Part shown: positions 18,401-28,401 of the stretch, piece by piece
How the letters are laid out: each line of letters begins with the position of its first letter
Position numbering within the stretch: position 1 is the first letter of the stretch
From: Gammaproteobacteria bacterium
GTDB taxonomy: Bacteria > Pseudomonadota > Gammaproteobacteria > SZUA-152
Length of the DNA stretch: 41,600 nucleotides
NCBI GenBank assembly: GCA_024276955.1
Contig: JAJRWE010000056.1
Coordinates: 1 to 41,600, forward strand
Direction of reading: 5' to 3'
Notes under the pieces: generated by a model
What the model was told of the DNA's origin: nothing
The model's database searches: none
The model's input: the letters and a program-made list of their open reading frames with translations, nothing else
Made by a program: the position numbers and the translations under genes

Positions 18401-19794
18401 GGGACACTGATGCTGCCGTCGACGCCGGTGAGTAGGGCATCGGAGCCAGTGATGGCCGTCAGGGCCGTTTGCGATGAGGTCAGTCCGTAGACGTAGGTGT
18501 CAATATAACGTTGATTGCCAAAGCCTGAAATGGTGAAGTCACCCCATGTGTGCCGGCCAGCGGACGTGGAGGAGAGGGCGCCATCGGGCAGGGTGGTGGT
18601 ACCGCCGAGGTAGGTGGCGTCATCCCAGAAGACGAGGGTGTCACTGGTGCTGCCATCGCTGTCGGCGAGAAAGATGGTGAGTCCATCGGCGGACGGGCCG
18701 CCACTGGTTTCGGCATCGCGGGCGATGAAATGGTATTCGCCAAGGCGCAACTGCAGGCGCGCACGATAGGAGCCATTTGCGATGATGATACCTGCCGCGT
18801 TCAGGCCGTTCCAGCTGACCTGGTTAAGACCGACAACGGCATTGCCGAGCAGGAGGACATCATTGGCGCCGTAGCTGCCGTCACTGTTGGTGTCGATGGT
18901 GATGGCGTAGGTGCCGGCAACGTCGGTGGTGAACTCGAAGTTGCCGCTGTCCTGTACGCCGCCGGTTACTGCGGGGCTGATGGCGTAATCCTGGCCATCG
19001 CTATCAATGAAGCGGAAATCGCTGATCAGCGGTGGATCCGTGGGACGCGGTTTCGCCACCACGGGATAGCCGAGGTAAATGGGGAATTTTGGGGTGACGC
19101 TGTTGAACTGTTCGTCAACGCTGTAACCGGAGCTGGGGGCATCAACGCCCTGGTCATTGGCGACGATATCGTAGACGTAGCCAGCAAATTTGTTGAGATC
19201 CAGTTTCCAGACGTAATGGGTGGCTGGGCGGCCGCCGGGGACGAGGGCATAGTAGTCGGCATCGGTGGCGCCGGATTCTGCGAAGGTGCCGGTATCGAAA
19301 GACCACTGGTAGCCCCACAAGCGGCCGCTTGCCTGTGTTGGGTCGGGATTGGTGGCGGAATCAGGAGTAACGGTAATGTCGAAACGCCGCAGGATTCTCC
19401 GACTCCGATCTCCACCGCTGAAACCCGTGTTATCGATCTCCACCCGGTAGGTTCCGGCGTTGGGCGTGGTGTAACGTATGGGGCTGGTCAGCGGTGTGCT
19501 AAAGGGGTCGTTGCAGGCGACGTTGCCCGCGCTCAATTCCTCGTTGTGAACCAGGCTGTTGCCGGGGTTGTAAATTTGCACCCGAACATTGTGCGCATCA
19601 ATATCACCACACAGTGACACATGAATGACTTCACCAGCGGCGAGAATATCGACATAGAGCGGCGCACTCGTGTAGCTGAATTCATACAGGGGCTGATTCA
19701 GTCCGGCCTGATAACTGCCTTCGGCATGGGTAAACTGGCTGGCAAACACTGCCATGAGGGCAAGGCTGGTCGTGGTGATCTGACGGATAGGCAC
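12460..19794 (-). CDS. Giant TSP3-repeat calcium-binding surface protein with C-terminal sorting signal
   Basis: 2444-residue exported protein. A signal peptide ends at about residue 24 (QFTHA-EG). Residues about 25-565 are beta-rich, with pre-peptidase-like and FlgD-Ig-like segments ([22 protein letters not shown]). Residues about 570-2390 are uninterrupted thrombospondin type 3 calcium-binding repeats (units such as [19 protein letters not shown]). In the sampled 103-residue higher-order unit, 32 residues are Asp. The C-terminus has [17 protein letters not shown], a hydrophobic segment [12 protein letters not shown] and basic RRKSARR, the Gly-Gly-Cys/TM/Arg layout of MYXO- and JDVT-CTERM sorting tails. 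GTG 19794 follows an AAGGAA ribosome-binding site by 8-9 nt. Function is inferred to be a long calcium-stiffened surface rod or adhesin. Near-identical DNA repeats make copy number uncertain. Confidence 0.9.
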   Translation of the reverse strand: MPIRQITTTSLALMAVFASQFTHAEGSYQAGLNQPLYEFSYTSAPLYVDILAAGEVIHVSLCGDIDAHNVRVQIYNPGNSLVHNEELSAGNVACNDPFSTPLTSPIRYTTPNAGTYRVEIDNTGFSGGDRSRRILRRFDITVTPDSATNPDPTQASGRLWGYQWSFDTGTFAESGATDADYYALVPGGRPATHYVWKLDLNKFAGYVYDIVANDQGVDAPSSGYSVDEQFNSVTPKFPIYLGYPVVAKPRPTDPPLISDFRFIDSDGQDYAISPAVTGGVQDSGNFEFTTDVAGTYAITIDTNSDGSYGANDVLLLGNAVVGLNQVSWNGLNAAGIIIANGSYRARLQLRLGEYHFIARDAETSGGPSADGLTIFLADSDGSTSDTLVFWDDATYLGGTTTLPDGALSSTSAGRHTWGDFTISGFGNQRYIDTYVYGLTSSQTALTAITGSDALLTGVDGSISVPATGLVGTPIAITVTDADLNLLPGIAETIIVQATNSRSGEVEQIALTETGPNTGIFSGNLPTTDNNSTGTTNDGTLNAANGDAIDITYQDQLDSNGQAVARTTQYIASGDSDSDGVVDSLDLDSDNDGIPDSVEGDASIDTDGDGTPDYLDLDSDGDGIYDLVEAGGIDTNNDGRVDGFIDANNDGLDDTLAATPLPLTDSDGDGTPDYRDNADSDGDGVVDSLDLDSDNDGIPDSIEGDASVDSDGDGIADYRDLDSDNDGLFDLIESGITNPTALDSDNDGRIDNSNPVGTNGLADVVETSADSGTINYTVADTDTDGVADYRDLDSDNDGLFDISEANGSDADNDGILGSGTPAVDANGLATGAGLSPIDTDSDGITDQRDLDSDGDGLFDVTEAGGSDADNDGILGSGTPSVDGNGLAAGAGLALIDTDSDGTPDYLDLDADNDGTPDASDAFPTNSGESADLDGDGIGNNTDLDADNDGIPDSVEGDASVDTDGDGTPDYLDLDSDGDGIYDLVEAGGTDADNDGRVDGFTDANNDGLDDTLAATPLPLTDSDGDGTPDYRDNSDSDGDGVLDSLDLDSDNDGIPDSIEGDASVDTDGDGTPDYLDLDSDGDGIYDLVEAGGTDADNDGRVDGFIDANNDGLDDTLAATPLPVTDTDGDGTPDYRDNRDTDGDGVLDSLDLDSDNDGIPDSAEGNSSVDSDADGIPDYRDLDSDNDGLFDLTESGITDPSTLDSDNNGRIDATFTVGTNGLADAVETAADSGQADYNGDGNPDSPRDTDGDGVADFRDRDTDNDGIPDVTEAGGNDPEGDGIIGSGTPTVDDDGLASGAGLSLPDTDSDGTPDQRDLDSDGDGINDITEAGGPDTDNNGQVDGFTDTNNDGLDDALAASPLPDIHTDSDSDGIPDYRDNEDIDGDGVGDAQDLDNDNDGIPALDEGSAAAVDTDGDGVADYRDLDSDNDGLFDLIESGISNPAALDTNNDGRIDHGNNVGSNGLADIVETSADSNTRGYTIADTDGDGSADFRDLDSDADGLFDVSEAGGTDPDNDGILGSGTPNVDGNGLAASAGLPLIDTDGDGTPDPRDLDSDNDGTPDASDAFPTNNGESTDTDGDGIGNNADLDADNDGIPDSVEGDASVDTDGDGTPDYLDLDSDGDGVNDIIEAGGTDSDNDGQVDGYTDANNDGLDDTLATTPLPITDSDGNGIPDYRDNRDSDGDGVVDSLDLDSDNDGIPDSVEGNASVDTDGDGIPDYLDLDSDNDGIADLIESGISNPATLDSNNDGRIDVGNSVGANGLADVVETSPDSGQPDYNGNGIADTPRDTDGDGAPDYRDLDSDGDGSNDITEAGGLDTNGDGQVDSPVDANGDGFDDTLATTPLPDIHTDGDNDGIPDYRDNDDLDNDGVTDAMDLDDDNDGIPDTTEGDGSVDTDGDGIADSRDLDSDNDGLFDLTESGITDPAALDGNGDGRIDAGNGVGSNGLADTVETSADSGNINFTVADTDGDGIDDYRDRDSDNDGIPDVTEAGGSDPDGDGVSGSGTPVVDEHGLTTGTGLNPPDSDNDGTPDTRDLDSDGDGSNDIIEAGGSDADSDGRVDGFTDADNDGLDDATASSPLPLPDSDGDSIPDYRDNDDVDNDGIGDAQDLDDDNDGIPDATEGDGAVDTDSDGIPDSRDLDSDNDGLFDLAESGISDSATLDSNGDGRIDATNSVGTNGLADAVETTVDSGTINYTVADTDSDGIDDYRDLDSDNDGIPDVTEGNRSDPDNNGLIGSGTPSVDFNGIASGSGATAPDSDNDGVPDYRDLDSDNDGITDVIEAGGTDSDGDARQDATTDNDGNGLDDAMQATPLPRYDTDGDGTPDYRDIDSDNDGVPDLSESGAIDRDRNGRVDDFNDANGDGLDDDLSGNVPNLPDSNNNGTPDYRDPATAEQPKMVRTGLRGLGGCTLSPGAAFDPMLPLLVLIALLSLWRRKSARRDLNVPIN
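12640..18090. repeat. Coding tandem-repeat region of the giant TSP3 protein
   Basis: About 5.4 kb of short aspartate-codon periodicity arranged in higher-order units. The clearest case is a unit of about 309 bp: 16474-16625 recurs nearly unchanged at 16783-16934, and a related copy begins near 17853. The low divergence indicates recent duplication by recombination or slippage. The repeats also leave long antisense frames open. Confidence 0.85.
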
Positions 19795-20237
19795 AGCGCG
19801 TTCCTTTTTGAATCGGTGTTTCTGAATGTGTAGCTGACGCTAAAGTGACTGATTGGAATTTGAATCCTGTTGGTCAGCGCAATCGCCTATTGAGGAATAT
19901 CAACAGGATGCGCAGAGGATACAGCTGCAAAACAGGCCTGAGAATATCATCATCCCTGTCTGGTATATAGGGGTGACATTTCTGCATATTCTGCGAATTA
20001 TGTCGATACGGGGCGGCTGGCCGTCGATCAGGAGTCCCTCTTGTCTAAGCTCAAGGGTCTTCACTTTATCTACAGGGGTTAGGCACGCTGCGGGGGAAAA
20101 CGCAAGACTGTTCGGTTGCCGATGGTTTGCTAAACTCCGCCTGCCCTCTTGCTTGCCTTGCCGGGCAGCCTTGTTGTGGCCACTTTTATATTATTATTAT
20201 TTTTGATCTTAATTAGTAGAACCACCCCGGAATGTAA
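19795..20237. other. Divergent intergenic region between the giant protein gene and tex
   Basis: 443 bp with no convincing gene; a 117-codon plus-strand frame here has a composition unlike real proteins. It should contain the promoters for both flanking genes. A perfect 9-bp inverted repeat lies at 19864-19872 and 19901-19909 (ATCCTGTTG/CAACAGGAT), about 70-115 bp before the giant gene. A weak sigma70-like pair, TTGTTG at 20171-20176 and TATTAT at 20195-20200 (18-bp spacer), precedes tex. Confidence 0.45.
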
Positions 20238-22556
20238 ATGAAAATCGAATCACGAATTGCTGAAGAGCTGGGTGTTGGCCTGAATCAGGTTCAGGCGGCT
20301 GTGACACTTCTCGATGAGGGCGCCACGGTGCCCTTTATCTCCCGTTACCGCAAAGAGGTCACCGGCGGACTGGACGATACGCAGATGCGTAACCTGGAGA
20401 GTCGTCTGGGCTATTTGCGCGAACTGGAAGAGCGGCGTACCGCAGTACTGAAAAGTATCGACGAGCAGGGAAAGCTGACGCCGGATCTGAAAACTGCCGT
20501 GCTCAATGCAGACACAAAGACCCGGCTCGAAGATCTTTATGCGCCATACAAGGTCAAGCGCCGCACCAAGGCGCAGATCGCCCGCGAGGCGGGTATCGAG
20601 CCGCTGCTGGATGCCTTGCTGGAAGACCCGGCCCAGTCACCAGAGACTCTGGCGGCGGGCTATTTCAACGCCGAGGCCGGGTTTGCCGATGCGGGCGCCG
20701 TGCTCGATGGCGCCAAGCAGATCTTCATGGAACGTGCCGCCGAGGAGGCGGATCTGGTCGGCCGTCTGCGTGAGTATGTATGGGACAACGCCCGCCTGAC
20801 CTCGGTAGTGGTCGATGGGCAGGCGGAGAGTGGCGCCAAGTTTGCCGACTATTTCGAGTTTGACGAGGCCCTGGCCAGGGTACCGCCGCACCGCGCCCTG
20901 GCCCTGTTTCGTGGCCGCGCCGAGGGCGTGCTGCGCCTCAAGCTGATGGTGCCGGGGCAGGATGATCTGGATTCCGTCACCGACATGGGGCGTTGCGAGT
21001 CGATGGTGGTGCAGCATTTTGGCCTGCGCGACGAGGGCCGCGCCGCCGACCGTTTTCTGCGCGACTGCGCGCGCTGGGCCTGGCGGGTGAAGATCTCCCT
21101 GCAGCTGGAGTCTGAGCTGAACATGCGTCTGCGTGAGCAGGCCGAGGAGGAGGCGATCCGTGTCTTCGGCGAGAACATGCGCGACCTGCTGTTGGCCGCA
21201 CCCGCCGGCACCCGCACCACCATGGGTCTGGATCCGGGCCTGCGCACGGGCGTGAAAGTGGTGGTGGTCGATGCCACCGGCAAGCTGCTGGAGCATGCGA
21301 CGATCTTTCCCCATCAGCCGAGAAATCAGTGGGATCGAAGCCTGGCCGTGCTGGCGGCGCTGGCGCAAAAACACAACGTCGATCTGGTCAGCATCGGCAA
21401 CGGCACCGCCTCGCGTGAGACCGACAAGTTGGTGAAGGAGCTGCAGCAGAAACATGCCGAGCTGCGCCTGACCGGCATCATGGTCAGCGAGGCCGGTGCC
21501 TCGGTGTATTCCGCCTCCGAGCTGGCGGCGAAAGAGTTCCCTAATCTGGATGTCTCCTTCCGTGGTGCGGTGTCCATCGCCCGCCGTCTGCAGGATCCGC
21601 TGGCCGAACTGGTGAAGATTGATCCCAAGTCCATCGGTGTCGGCCAGTATCAGCACGACGTCAATCAGCACCGTCTGGCGCGCAAGCTGGAGGCCGTGGT
21701 GGAGGATTGTGTGAATGCCGTGGGCGTGGAGATCAATACCGCCTCGGCGCCGTTGCTGGCGAAGGTGGCCGGGCTGTCCGAGACGCTGGCCGGCAATATC
21801 GTTAGCTACCGCGAAAGCAACGGCGCCTTTGCCAATCGTAAGCAACTGCTAAAGGTTACCCGCCTGGGCCCCAAGGCCTTCGAACAGGCCGCCGGGTTTT
21901 TGCGCATCCGTGATGGTGATAATCCGCTGGATGCCTCCGCGGTACATCCCGAGGCCTATCCGGTGGTGGAGCGCATCGCCGCCGAGAGCGGTCGTGGCAT
22001 TCAGGACATCATCGGCGACAGTCGTTTTCTGCAATCACTGGCGGCCAATGATTTCACCGACGAGCACTTCGGCGAACCCACCGTGCGTGACATCCTCAGT
22101 GAACTGGATAAGCCGGGCCGTGATCCGCGCCCGGAATTCAAGACGGCCAGCTTCCGTGAGGGCGTGGAAAAGCTGTCGGATCTCGACACCGGCATGATTC
22201 TCGAAGGTGTCGTCACCAATGTCACCAACTTTGGCGCCTTCGTCGACATCGGCGTGCATCAGGATGGACTGGTGCATGTGTCGGCACTGGCGGACAAGTT
22301 CGTCAAGGATCCGCGTGAAGTGGTCAAGGCCGGTGACGTGGTGAAGGTAAAGGTGCTGGAGGTGGATCTCAAACGCAAGCGCGTGGGCTTGTCCATGCGG
22401 CTGACCGACGAGGTTCGGCGTGGCGAGGGCGATCGTCCGAGGCAGCAGCACTCGCAGCGCGAGGCGCCGGCACGCAAGCCGAAGCCCGCCCGGGAGCAGA
22501 GCTCGGAGAAGGGCGGAACGGTCATGTCAGCCGCCTTTGCCAAGCTCCGATCCTGA
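20238..22556 (+). CDS. tex: Tex, transcription accessory RNA-binding protein
   Basis: 772-residue Tex/YhgF protein, near the usual 770-785. Order of domains: N-terminal helical Tex/HTH region (residues 1 to about 190), YqgF/RNase H-like domain (about 325-460, from [19 protein letters not shown]), two helix-hairpin-helix motifs (about 490-560, including [20 protein letters not shown]), and a C-terminal S1 RNA-binding domain (about 645-720, [20 protein letters not shown]). A basic low-complexity tail follows. The family is implicated in transcription and RNA metabolism and in toxin gene expression in some pathogens. ATG 20238 gives a standard family N-terminus ([13 protein letters not shown]). 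It stands alone, divergent from the giant surface gene. Confidence 0.96.
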   Translation: MKIESRIAEELGVGLNQVQAAVTLLDEGATVPFISRYRKEVTGGLDDTQMRNLESRLGYLRELEERRTAVLKSIDEQGKLTPDLKTAVLNADTKTRLEDLYAPYKVKRRTKAQIAREAGIEPLLDALLEDPAQSPETLAAGYFNAEAGFADAGAVLDGAKQIFMERAAEEADLVGRLREYVWDNARLTSVVVDGQAESGAKFADYFEFDEALARVPPHRALALFRGRAEGVLRLKLMVPGQDDLDSVTDMGRCESMVVQHFGLRDEGRAADRFLRDCARWAWRVKISLQLESELNMRLREQAEEEAIRVFGENMRDLLLAAPAGTRTTMGLDPGLRTGVKVVVVDATGKLLEHATIFPHQPRNQWDRSLAVLAALAQKHNVDLVSIGNGTASRETDKLVKELQQKHAELRLTGIMVSEAGASVYSASELAAKEFPNLDVSFRGAVSIARRLQDPLAELVKIDPKSIGVGQYQHDVNQHRLARKLEAVVEDCVNAVGVEINTASAPLLAKVAGLSETLAGNIVSYRESNGAFANRKQLLKVTRLGPKAFEQAAGFLRIRDGDNPLDASAVHPEAYPVVERIAAESGRGIQDIIGDSRFLQSLAANDFTDEHFGEPTVRDILSELDKPGRDPRPEFKTASFREGVEKLSDLDTGMILEGVVTNVTNFGAFVDIGVHQDGLVHVSALADKFVKDPREVVKAGDVVKVKVLEVDLKRKRVGLSMRLTDEVRRGEGDRPRQQHSQREAPARKPKPAREQSSEKGGTVMSAAFAKLRS

Positions 22557-22692
22557 CAGGGAGGCCGCTATTCCGACAAAAATGCTGGGAGACAACCTTG
22601 GTGATTGGCGCTAATCTTCCCGTATGTAAACGTGAAATGTTGGGAATAGCTGTCCGTGGCATTGTCGGGGCAGGGGTTTCCAGGGAGGGAGC

Positions 22693-23409
22693 ATGAAACA
22701 TCATATCCTCACGGCCCTGTTTGTCATTAGTGGAATCCTGTTTGTGGCTTCTGCGCAGGCGGAGAAAGACCCGCTCGAACGCAGCCTGAACGCCTATTAT
22801 GCCGGCAATTACAAAGCGGCCTACAATTTTACTGTGCCACTGGCCGAGCAGGGTAATCCCGCCGCGCTCAACCTGCTGGGCAGGATGTATGAACTTGGCC
22901 AGGGTGTGCCACAGGATGCTGCCCGCTCCGTGGTCTACTACCGCAAGGCGGCGGAAAAGGGCGATATCTACGCCCAGTTTAATCTGGCCGTTTCCTATGA
23001 CACCGGTTTTGGCATCCCCATGAATTTCCGCCAGGCGGTAAAATGGTACCGCCGCGCCGCCGACCAGGGGGCTGATTTTGCCCAGTACAGCTTGGCCACC
23101 ATGTATGAGGAAGGCAATGGCGTGGCGCAGGATTTCCAGCTGGCGGCTCAGTGGTACCGGCTGGCAGCCGAGCACGGCAACAAGCAGGCACAGAACAACC
23201 TGGGCTGGCTGTATAAGCGCGGGCAGGGAGTGGGAAAGAACCTGATGGTGGCCTACGCATGGCTGGACGCCGCAGTGGCGCAGGGTCTGCGCAGCGCTGC
23301 GGATGAACGCGACCGGATTGCCGCGCAGCTGACACAGAGCGAATACGAAACCGCCCGCAGCCTGGCGGAGAAGTTTCGCCAGGACTATACGGGTGCAGAC
23401 AAGAAGTGA
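22693..23409 (+). CDS. Exported Sel1-like repeat (SLR/TPR) protein
   Basis: 238-residue protein with a signal peptide (MKHHILTALFVISGILFVASAQA, cut after residue 23). At least four Sel1-like repeats of about 36 residues follow, with the pattern A-xx-LG-x-MY-x-xG-x-GVxxD (for example NLLGRMYELGQGVPQD and YSLATMYEEGNGVAQD). These form a helical solenoid for protein-protein contacts, probably in the periplasm. No enzymatic motif is seen. The final 40 residues are charged and helical. Partner unknown. It is convergent with the response regulator gene downstream. Confidence 0.9.
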   Translation: MKHHILTALFVISGILFVASAQAEKDPLERSLNAYYAGNYKAAYNFTVPLAEQGNPAALNLLGRMYELGQGVPQDAARSVVYYRKAAEKGDIYAQFNLAVSYDTGFGIPMNFRQAVKWYRRAADQGADFAQYSLATMYEEGNGVAQDFQLAAQWYRLAAEHGNKQAQNNLGWLYKRGQGVGKNLMVAYAWLDAAVAQGLRSAADERDRIAAQLTQSEYETARSLAEKFRQDYTGADKK

Positions 23410-23757
23410 TGCGGATCGCGCTTCGATTCACGACAGAGACACGGAGTACACGGAAGGGCTGAATAACAGAAATCACTTTATGACGGCAAAACGGGTTCCG
23501 TCCTGTGGAAAGATTTGCCGCGAGTAGAGGTGGCGCTGAGCGCCACACGATGTGTGACACCGCAGAGCGGTGTTACAAGTCCTTGTGGCGGTCACCACTC
23601 CCGATCGATGCGGTTCGTGGAACTCACCACATCCTACTGAGACCACTGGCTGTTCCCGCTCGTGGCTTATTCGCAGCTTGGATGCAGCGCAATCCGGGGG
23701 AAAACCAGCACCCGTCCCCGTATTACGCCGCACCTACACTACTTCAACTGGGTAAAC
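23410..23757. repeat. Convergent intergenic region made of several short palindromic repeats
   Basis: 348 bp without a gene. At 23430-23455 there is a degenerate relative of the CACAGAG repeat seen at 3101-3169. Two tandem perfect hairpins follow: GTGGCGC/GCGCCAC (23530-23546) and ACACCGC/GCGGTGT (23557-23573), each with a 3-nt loop. At 23607-23637 a segment reads like a common dispersed element (CTCACCACATCCTAC). The hairpins sit between convergent genes and may serve as a bidirectional terminator. Confidence 0.6.
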
Positions 23758-24459
23758 TTAGCGCAGTGCCAGTGGCTGCAGGCCCGAAGGCGGCACGCTG
23801 AAGGGAAGTTGATCCGGTACGTCCTGGTAGTCGCCCGAGGCCAGTGCAATCCACACCAGCCCAGCCATGGAATTTACTCCCAGCTTGCGCATGATATGGG
23901 CGCGATGGGTCTCCACGGTCTTGGTGCTGAGGTTCATTTCGTGGGCGATGACCTTGTTGGGGTTACCGCGGATCAGCAGATGAAGCACCTCCTGCTCACG
24001 CCGTGAGAGGCTGTCCAGCCGTCCGCTGATCTGTGCCCGCCATTCACCGTCTTCCCGTGTCCGGCGATCCAACTCAATGGCACGCTGGATGCTGTCCAGC
24101 AGCATCTGGTCATCGAAGGGTTTTTCCAGAAAATCCACCGCCCCGGCCTTCATGGTGCGCACCGCCATGGAGACGTTGCCGTGGCCGGAAATAAAGATGA
24201 TGGGAATGTTGACATCCTGGCGACTGAGGTGCTCCTGCAGTTCCAGGCCGCTGAAGCGCGGCAGACGCACATCCAGCACCAGACAGCCGGGTCTGATGGG
24301 GTCATAAGCGTCCAGAAAGGTCTGCACGCTTTCAAAGGTGGCGACTTGAATGCCCATGGATTCGAGTAGAATCTGCAGGGCGTCACGCACACCGTCATCG
24401 TCATCGACGATGAAGACAGTGGGCTCGAAGGGGTGATCCTGTATGGCCTGTACGTTCAC
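23758..24459 (-). CDS. FixJ/NarL-type response regulator (orphan)
   Basis: 233-residue two-component response regulator. Receiver domain about residues 13-125: acidic pocket VDDDDGV, phospho-acceptor Asp in CLVLDVRLP, switch Ser in FISGHG, and Lys in FLEKPF. The C-terminal LuxR-type helix-turn-helix is LSRREQEVLHLLIRG through KTVETHRAHIMRKLGV. The sequence DFLEKPFDDQMLL is characteristic of the FixJ/TtrR group. The 30-residue tail after the HTH is unusual in length. No histidine kinase is adjacent, so the partner must be elsewhere. GTG 24459 has an AGGAG site 7 nt upstream. A 14-bp perfect palindrome lies just ahead of it (24474-24487). Confidence 0.92.
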   Translation of the reverse strand: MNVQAIQDHPFEPTVFIVDDDDGVRDALQILLESMGIQVATFESVQTFLDAYDPIRPGCLVLDVRLPRFSGLELQEHLSRQDVNIPIIFISGHGNVSMAVRTMKAGAVDFLEKPFDDQMLLDSIQRAIELDRRTREDGEWRAQISGRLDSLSRREQEVLHLLIRGNPNKVIAHEMNLSTKTVETHRAHIMRKLGVNSMAGLVWIALASGDYQDVPDQLPFSVPPSGLQPLALR

Positions 24460-24473
24460 GATTTACTCCTGGA

Positions 24474-24487
24474 AGAGGTATACCTCT
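24474..24487. promoter_or_regulatory. Palindrome upstream of the response regulator
   Basis: AGAGGTATACCTCT is a perfect 14-bp palindrome positioned 15-28 bp before the GTG start of the response regulator, followed by a short TC-dinucleotide run. Size and place fit an operator, possibly autoregulatory; this is inference. Confidence 0.4.
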
Positions 24488-24557
24488 CTCTCTCTTCCGT
24501 AAGCTTAGCGCTTGCGTAGGGTTGTAGGCAATAGCCAGCAGGCTGCCGGGTGTATTA

Positions 24558-24659
24558 CCTGAATCCAAGGGTTCACGGCGGATGTAGAGTGCAAGAGTTG
24601 GTTCTACATTAAAATCAAGCACTTGTGCTTTGCGTCCGCCATGAACCCCCGGATTCAGG
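24558..24659. repeat. Long imperfect inverted repeat at the 3' end of zwf
   Basis: Arms at 24558-24582 and 24634-24659 pair closely (CCTGAATCC...GGCGGA against its complement) and pairing continues weakly inward to about 24595 and 24621. The element ends 2 bp before the zwf stop codon. It could act as a 3' stem-loop for zwf mRNA, or be a small mobile palindromic element. It does not match the GTAG REP family. Confidence 0.65.
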
Positions 24660-24661
24660 CA

Positions 24662-26152
24662 TTATTCATCTTCATCGTTCGGCAGCAGTGAATGGCGCCA
24701 GAACTGATCTTCCTTCTCGAACAGGCGCCGCGTTGCCTGGGGACCCCAGGTGCCGGCAGGGTAGGTGTGTATGTAATCCCGCTCCATGGACCAGACGCGC
24801 AGGATGGGATCAACCACCTGCCAGGCGCCGTTGACCTCGTCGAAACGCAGGAACTGGCTCTGGTCACCGCGAATCACGTCCATCAGCAGGTCCTCATAGG
24901 CATCATAGTTGCTTTCTTCCTCACCGCGCAGACTGGCATCAAGGCTGATGGTGCGGGTGTGCATGGTCGGCCCCGGCTCCTTGACCTGCATTTCGATGCG
25001 CAGGCACTCGGAGGGCTGGATGCCGAGCAGCACCCAGTCCGGCTTCATCTTCTCGACCGGCGTGTCACGGAACAGGTGTTGCGGTGGTTGCTTGAGGCGG
25101 ATGGAGATGGCGGATCGGCCCTCTGCCATACGCTTGCCGGTGCGCAGGAAAAACGGCACACCGCGCCAACGCCAGTTGTCGATGTAGAGCTTGAGTGCGG
25201 CGTAGGTTTCGGTGCTGCTGTTGGCAGGGATGTCTTCTTCTTCGAGATAGCCCGGCACCTGCTTGCCGTCGATCATGCCGGCGCTGTATTGGGCACGAAA
25301 CGCGTGGGCATGCACGGCGCTCTGCGGGATCGGGCGGATGGACTTGAGCACCTTGACCTTTTCGTCGCGCAGGGATTCCGCGTCCATGGCCGCCGGCGGC
25401 TCCATGGCGACCAGGGTCAGCAGTTGCATCAGGTGGCTTTGGATCATGTCACGCAGCGCACCGGAGCCGTCGTAATAGCCACCACGGCCCGCGACGCCCA
25501 GGGTCTCGGAGTGGGTGATCTGCACATGGTCGATGTAATTGCGGTTCCATAGCGGCTCCATCATCACATTGGCGAAGCGGAATACCAGAATATTCTGCAC
25601 CGTGCCCTTGCCAAGATAATGGTCGATACGATAGACCTGATCCTCGCGCATGAATTTATGAATGCGCGTCTCCAGCATCTGTGCACTTTCCTGGTCGTAG
25701 CCAAAGGGCTTTTCGATAATGATGCGGCGCCAGCCGTGGGTTTCTTCGAAGACATTACAACCTGCGAGCTTTTCGATGACGGTGCCAAACTGCGCCGGTT
25801 GCAGGGCCATGTAAAAAGCGGCGTTGCTGGGAAAGTCCTCCCGTTCATCCACCGCGTGGCGAATCTGTTCGTAGATCTCATCCTGATTGAGATCACCCTG
25901 GAAGTAGTGCATGCGATTGCAGAAGTCCTGAAACAGTTTTCCGTCCAGGCCACCTCGGGCCTTGGTGGAAATCATATCGCGCAACTCGGCCTGCCATTCC
26001 TCCTGGGTCATGGAACGCCGGCCGATGGCGATGATCTTACTGCCTCGCGGCAGACGCTCTTCGGCGTGGAGGTGATACAGGGCCGGCATCAGCTTCAGAC
26101 GCGAAAGATTGCCGGTTGCGCCAAAGATGACGTAGGTGCAGGGACTGTTCAT
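24662..26152 (-). CDS. zwf: Glucose-6-phosphate 1-dehydrogenase
   Basis: Oxidises glucose 6-phosphate to 6-phosphogluconolactone with NADP(+), feeding the oxidative pentose phosphate or Entner-Doudoroff route. 496 residues, as usual. The Rossmann loop is [13 protein letters not shown] (from residue 9), the EKPFG block is at 147-151, the substrate motif RIDHYLGK is at 175-182, and the catalytic His is expected at His240 in [11 protein letters not shown] 26152 begins [15 protein letters not shown], a standard start. Neither pgl nor edd is adjacent, so it is not in a classic zwf operon here. Confidence 0.96.
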   Translation of the reverse strand: MNSPCTYVIFGATGNLSRLKLMPALYHLHAEERLPRGSKIIAIGRRSMTQEEWQAELRDMISTKARGGLDGKLFQDFCNRMHYFQGDLNQDEIYEQIRHAVDEREDFPSNAAFYMALQPAQFGTVIEKLAGCNVFEETHGWRRIIIEKPFGYDQESAQMLETRIHKFMREDQVYRIDHYLGKGTVQNILVFRFANVMMEPLWNRNYIDHVQITHSETLGVAGRGGYYDGSGALRDMIQSHLMQLLTLVAMEPPAAMDAESLRDEKVKVLKSIRPIPQSAVHAHAFRAQYSAGMIDGKQVPGYLEEEDIPANSSTETYAALKLYIDNWRWRGVPFFLRTGKRMAEGRSAISIRLKQPPQHLFRDTPVEKMKPDWVLLGIQPSECLRIEMQVKEPGPTMHTRTISLDASLRGEEESNYDAYEDLLMDVIRGDQSQFLRFDEVNGAWQVVDPILRVWSMERDYIHTYPAGTWGPQATRRLFEKEDQFWRHSLLPNDEDE

Positions 26153-26358
26153 GGGTATTGTGCGCTACCGTTGAATGATTGAAATTGATCACTGAGCCCA
26201 GCTTGGCTCACGAGTGGGTTATTACAGGCTGCGAAAGGCCAGACTGCAGGCCTCTCTACACTCGGCATCAGGCGTCAGGGACTTTAGGTTATTTATGTAA
26301 TGATTCCCAGCATTCTATCTGCTATTAGACAAACAGATTGGCTATAGAATTCATCACC

Positions 26359-28401
26359 ATGGCACAACTTATCGATCAACTCCTGCAGTGGGTGGCGGCC
26401 CACCCACACCTGGCCGGCATTTTTGTCGCCCTGCTGGCCTTTGCCGAATCGCTTGCCGGCGTGGGGCTGCTGGTGCCGGGTGCCTTTATCATGTTTGGTA
26501 TCGGCGCACTGATTGCCGTGGGTGTGCTTGAATTCTGGCCGGTCTATGCCTGGGCCGTGCTAGGGGCCATCGTCGGCGACGGTTTCAGTTTTTGGCTGGG
26601 ACGGCATTTCCATCAGCAGATCCGCGCATTCTGGCCCTTCCGCCAGCACCCCGATTGGCTGCAGAAGGGCGAGGATTTCTTCCAGCGCCACGGTGGCAAG
26701 AGTGTGTTGCTGGGGCGATTCATCGGCCCCATTCGGCCGGTGATCCCGGTGGTGGCGGGGATGCTGGACATGCCACCGGGGCGGTTTTATGTCGTCAACG
26801 TGCTTTCGGCCTTTGCCTGGGCGCCGCTGTACCTGTTGCCGGGCATGGCCTTTGGCGCTTCGCTGGCACTGGCCGGCGAGGTGGCCGGGCGGCTGGCGCT
26901 GCTTATCGTGCTGCTGCTGGTGTCGGTATGGCTGCTGGCCTGGTGCATTCGCTGGCTGTACCGGCACACCCAGCCGCATGCCCAGCGCTGGGTTCACGCA
27001 GCGATGCTGTGGGCGGCCCGGCATCGCTATCTGGGCTGGCTGGTGGCGGGTCTGGTGGATCCACATCAGCCGGTGTCGCGCTCGCTGTTGGCCTGGCTGG
27101 TATTGCTGGCCGGCGGGGCCTGGCTGTTCTTCTTCATGCTGGTCAATGTGCTGGGCCAAAATACCCTGCAGCAGCTCGATCTTGGCATAAATCAATTTCT
27201 ACAAAATCTCCGTAACCCACTGATAGATCATGTAATGGTCATATTTAGTGCATTGGGTGATGCGCAGGTGACGATGCCGGTGCTGTTGGCAGCGCTGGGC
27301 TGGCTGTGGTGGCGGGGGCGCACCCAGGAAGCCATCTACTGGCTGGCGGCGGTGGCCTTCGGCAAGTTGGCGGTGATCATTCTCAAGGTCAGTCTCGGCG
27401 TGGCACGCCCGGTTGCCTTGTATCCCGGCTGGGAGGCCTTCAGCTTTCCCTCCGGGCACGCCACCATGAGTGTTATTATTTATGGTTACCTGGCGGTGAG
27501 CAGTGCGCGGGAGTTTTCGCTGCGCTGGCGCTGGCTTCCTTATGTCGTGAGCGGTGTGCTGATCGCAGGCATCGCCTTTTCCCGCCTCTATCTGGGGGCG
27601 CACTGGGTGTCCGATGTATTGGCGGGTCTCGCCATGGGCCTGGCCTGGGTGGCGCTGTCCAGAATTGCTCTGCGCCGTCACCGGCGGGAACCCGGTGCAA
27701 CGTCGGGACTGACCGCGATATGTCTGGCCGTCCTTGTCGTTGCCGGGCTATGGCATGTGAGCAGCAACCTGGCGGCGGATCTGCAACGTTATGCCATTCA
27801 GAAGGGGATTCATCGTCTCCCTGTCGAGTCCTGGTGGCGCGAGGACTGGCAGCGCATTCCGGCCTATCGGCTGGATTTAGGCGGCGAGCGTGAACAGCCG
27901 CTCACCCTGCAGTGGGCCGGGAACTTGCAGAATGTGAAGGCCGAATTGCAGGCTCGGGGCTGGCGAACACCGGACTCACTGAGTTGGCGCACGGCCCTGC
28001 ATTGGTTACAGCCGTCACCGAAATTGTCTGCGCTGCCCCTACTGCCACATCTGCAACAGGGCCGCTTTGAATCACTGCAGATGGTTTATAACGGGGAAGA
28101 TGGGAGCCTGCCGCTGGTCATCCGCTTGTGGGCAAGCGCATATCGTCTGCAACCAGGTGATGTGCCGCTCTGGGTGGGCACCGTCGCCGAGCTGGAATTG
28201 CGGCAATTGCCGCTGATCAGTTATCCGCAAACTCGACAGGACTACGATACCGCCTTGCGTCGTCTGAAGCCGACATTGCAGGGCTTGTCATTCAAGTCGG
28301 TCCGACGGCAGGCTGTCAGTTTGCTGGAAAGCGGGGAAGCCCACTGGGATGGTCAGGTGATCGTGTTGTGGCAGAGATCAGTCTCACCGCCCGCCAAATA
28401 A
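26359..28401 (+). CDS. DedA-PAP2-LssY fusion membrane protein
   Basis: About 680 residues with three domains. Residues 1 to about 200 are DedA/SNARE-associated (AFAESLAGVGLLVPG, then GRFIGPIRPVIPVVAGML), a family linked to lipid flipping. Residues about 260-440 are a PAP2 phosphatase with all three motifs: KVSLGVARP (342-350), PSGHAT (about 363-368) and SRLYLGAHWVSD (about 407-418). The rest resembles the LssY C-terminal domain (WREDWQRIPAYRLDLGG, PLWVGTVAELEL). The likely role is undecaprenyl-pyrophosphate or lipid phosphate hydrolysis coupled to translocation. ATG 26359 is preferred over the upstream TTG 26338. The architecture is known in other Gram-negatives. Confidence 0.9.
   Translation: MAQLIDQLLQWVAAHPHLAGIFVALLAFAESLAGVGLLVPGAFIMFGIGALIAVGVLEFWPVYAWAVLGAIVGDGFSFWLGRHFHQQIRAFWPFRQHPDWLQKGEDFFQRHGGKSVLLGRFIGPIRPVIPVVAGMLDMPPGRFYVVNVLSAFAWAPLYLLPGMAFGASLALAGEVAGRLALLIVLLLVSVWLLAWCIRWLYRHTQPHAQRWVHAAMLWAARHRYLGWLVAGLVDPHQPVSRSLLAWLVLLAGGAWLFFFMLVNVLGQNTLQQLDLGINQFLQNLRNPLIDHVMVIFSALGDAQVTMPVLLAALGWLWWRGRTQEAIYWLAAVAFGKLAVIILKVSLGVARPVALYPGWEAFSFPSGHATMSVIIYGYLAVSSAREFSLRWRWLPYVVSGVLIAGIAFSRLYLGAHWVSDVLAGLAMGLAWVALSRIALRRHRREPGATSGLTAICLAVLVVAGLWHVSSNLAADLQRYAIQKGIHRLPVESWWREDWQRIPAYRLDLGGEREQPLTLQWAGNLQNVKAELQARGWRTPDSLSWRTALHWLQPSPKLSALPLLPHLQQGRFESLQMVYNGEDGSLPLVIRLWASAYRLQPGDVPLWVGTVAELELRQLPLISYPQTRQDYDTALRRLKPTLQGLSFKSVRRQAVSLLESGEAHWDGQVIVLWQRSVSPPAK

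Noticed and set aside
19853-20206. 117-codon frame on the plus strand between the giant gene and tex
   Set aside because: Its translation has no domain, odd composition and an aromatic low-complexity end, and it covers the region expected to contain promoters.
20203-20216. FNR-like half site before tex
   Set aside because: Only the left half matches TTGAT. The right half has 3 of 5 matches, and tex is a housekeeping gene.
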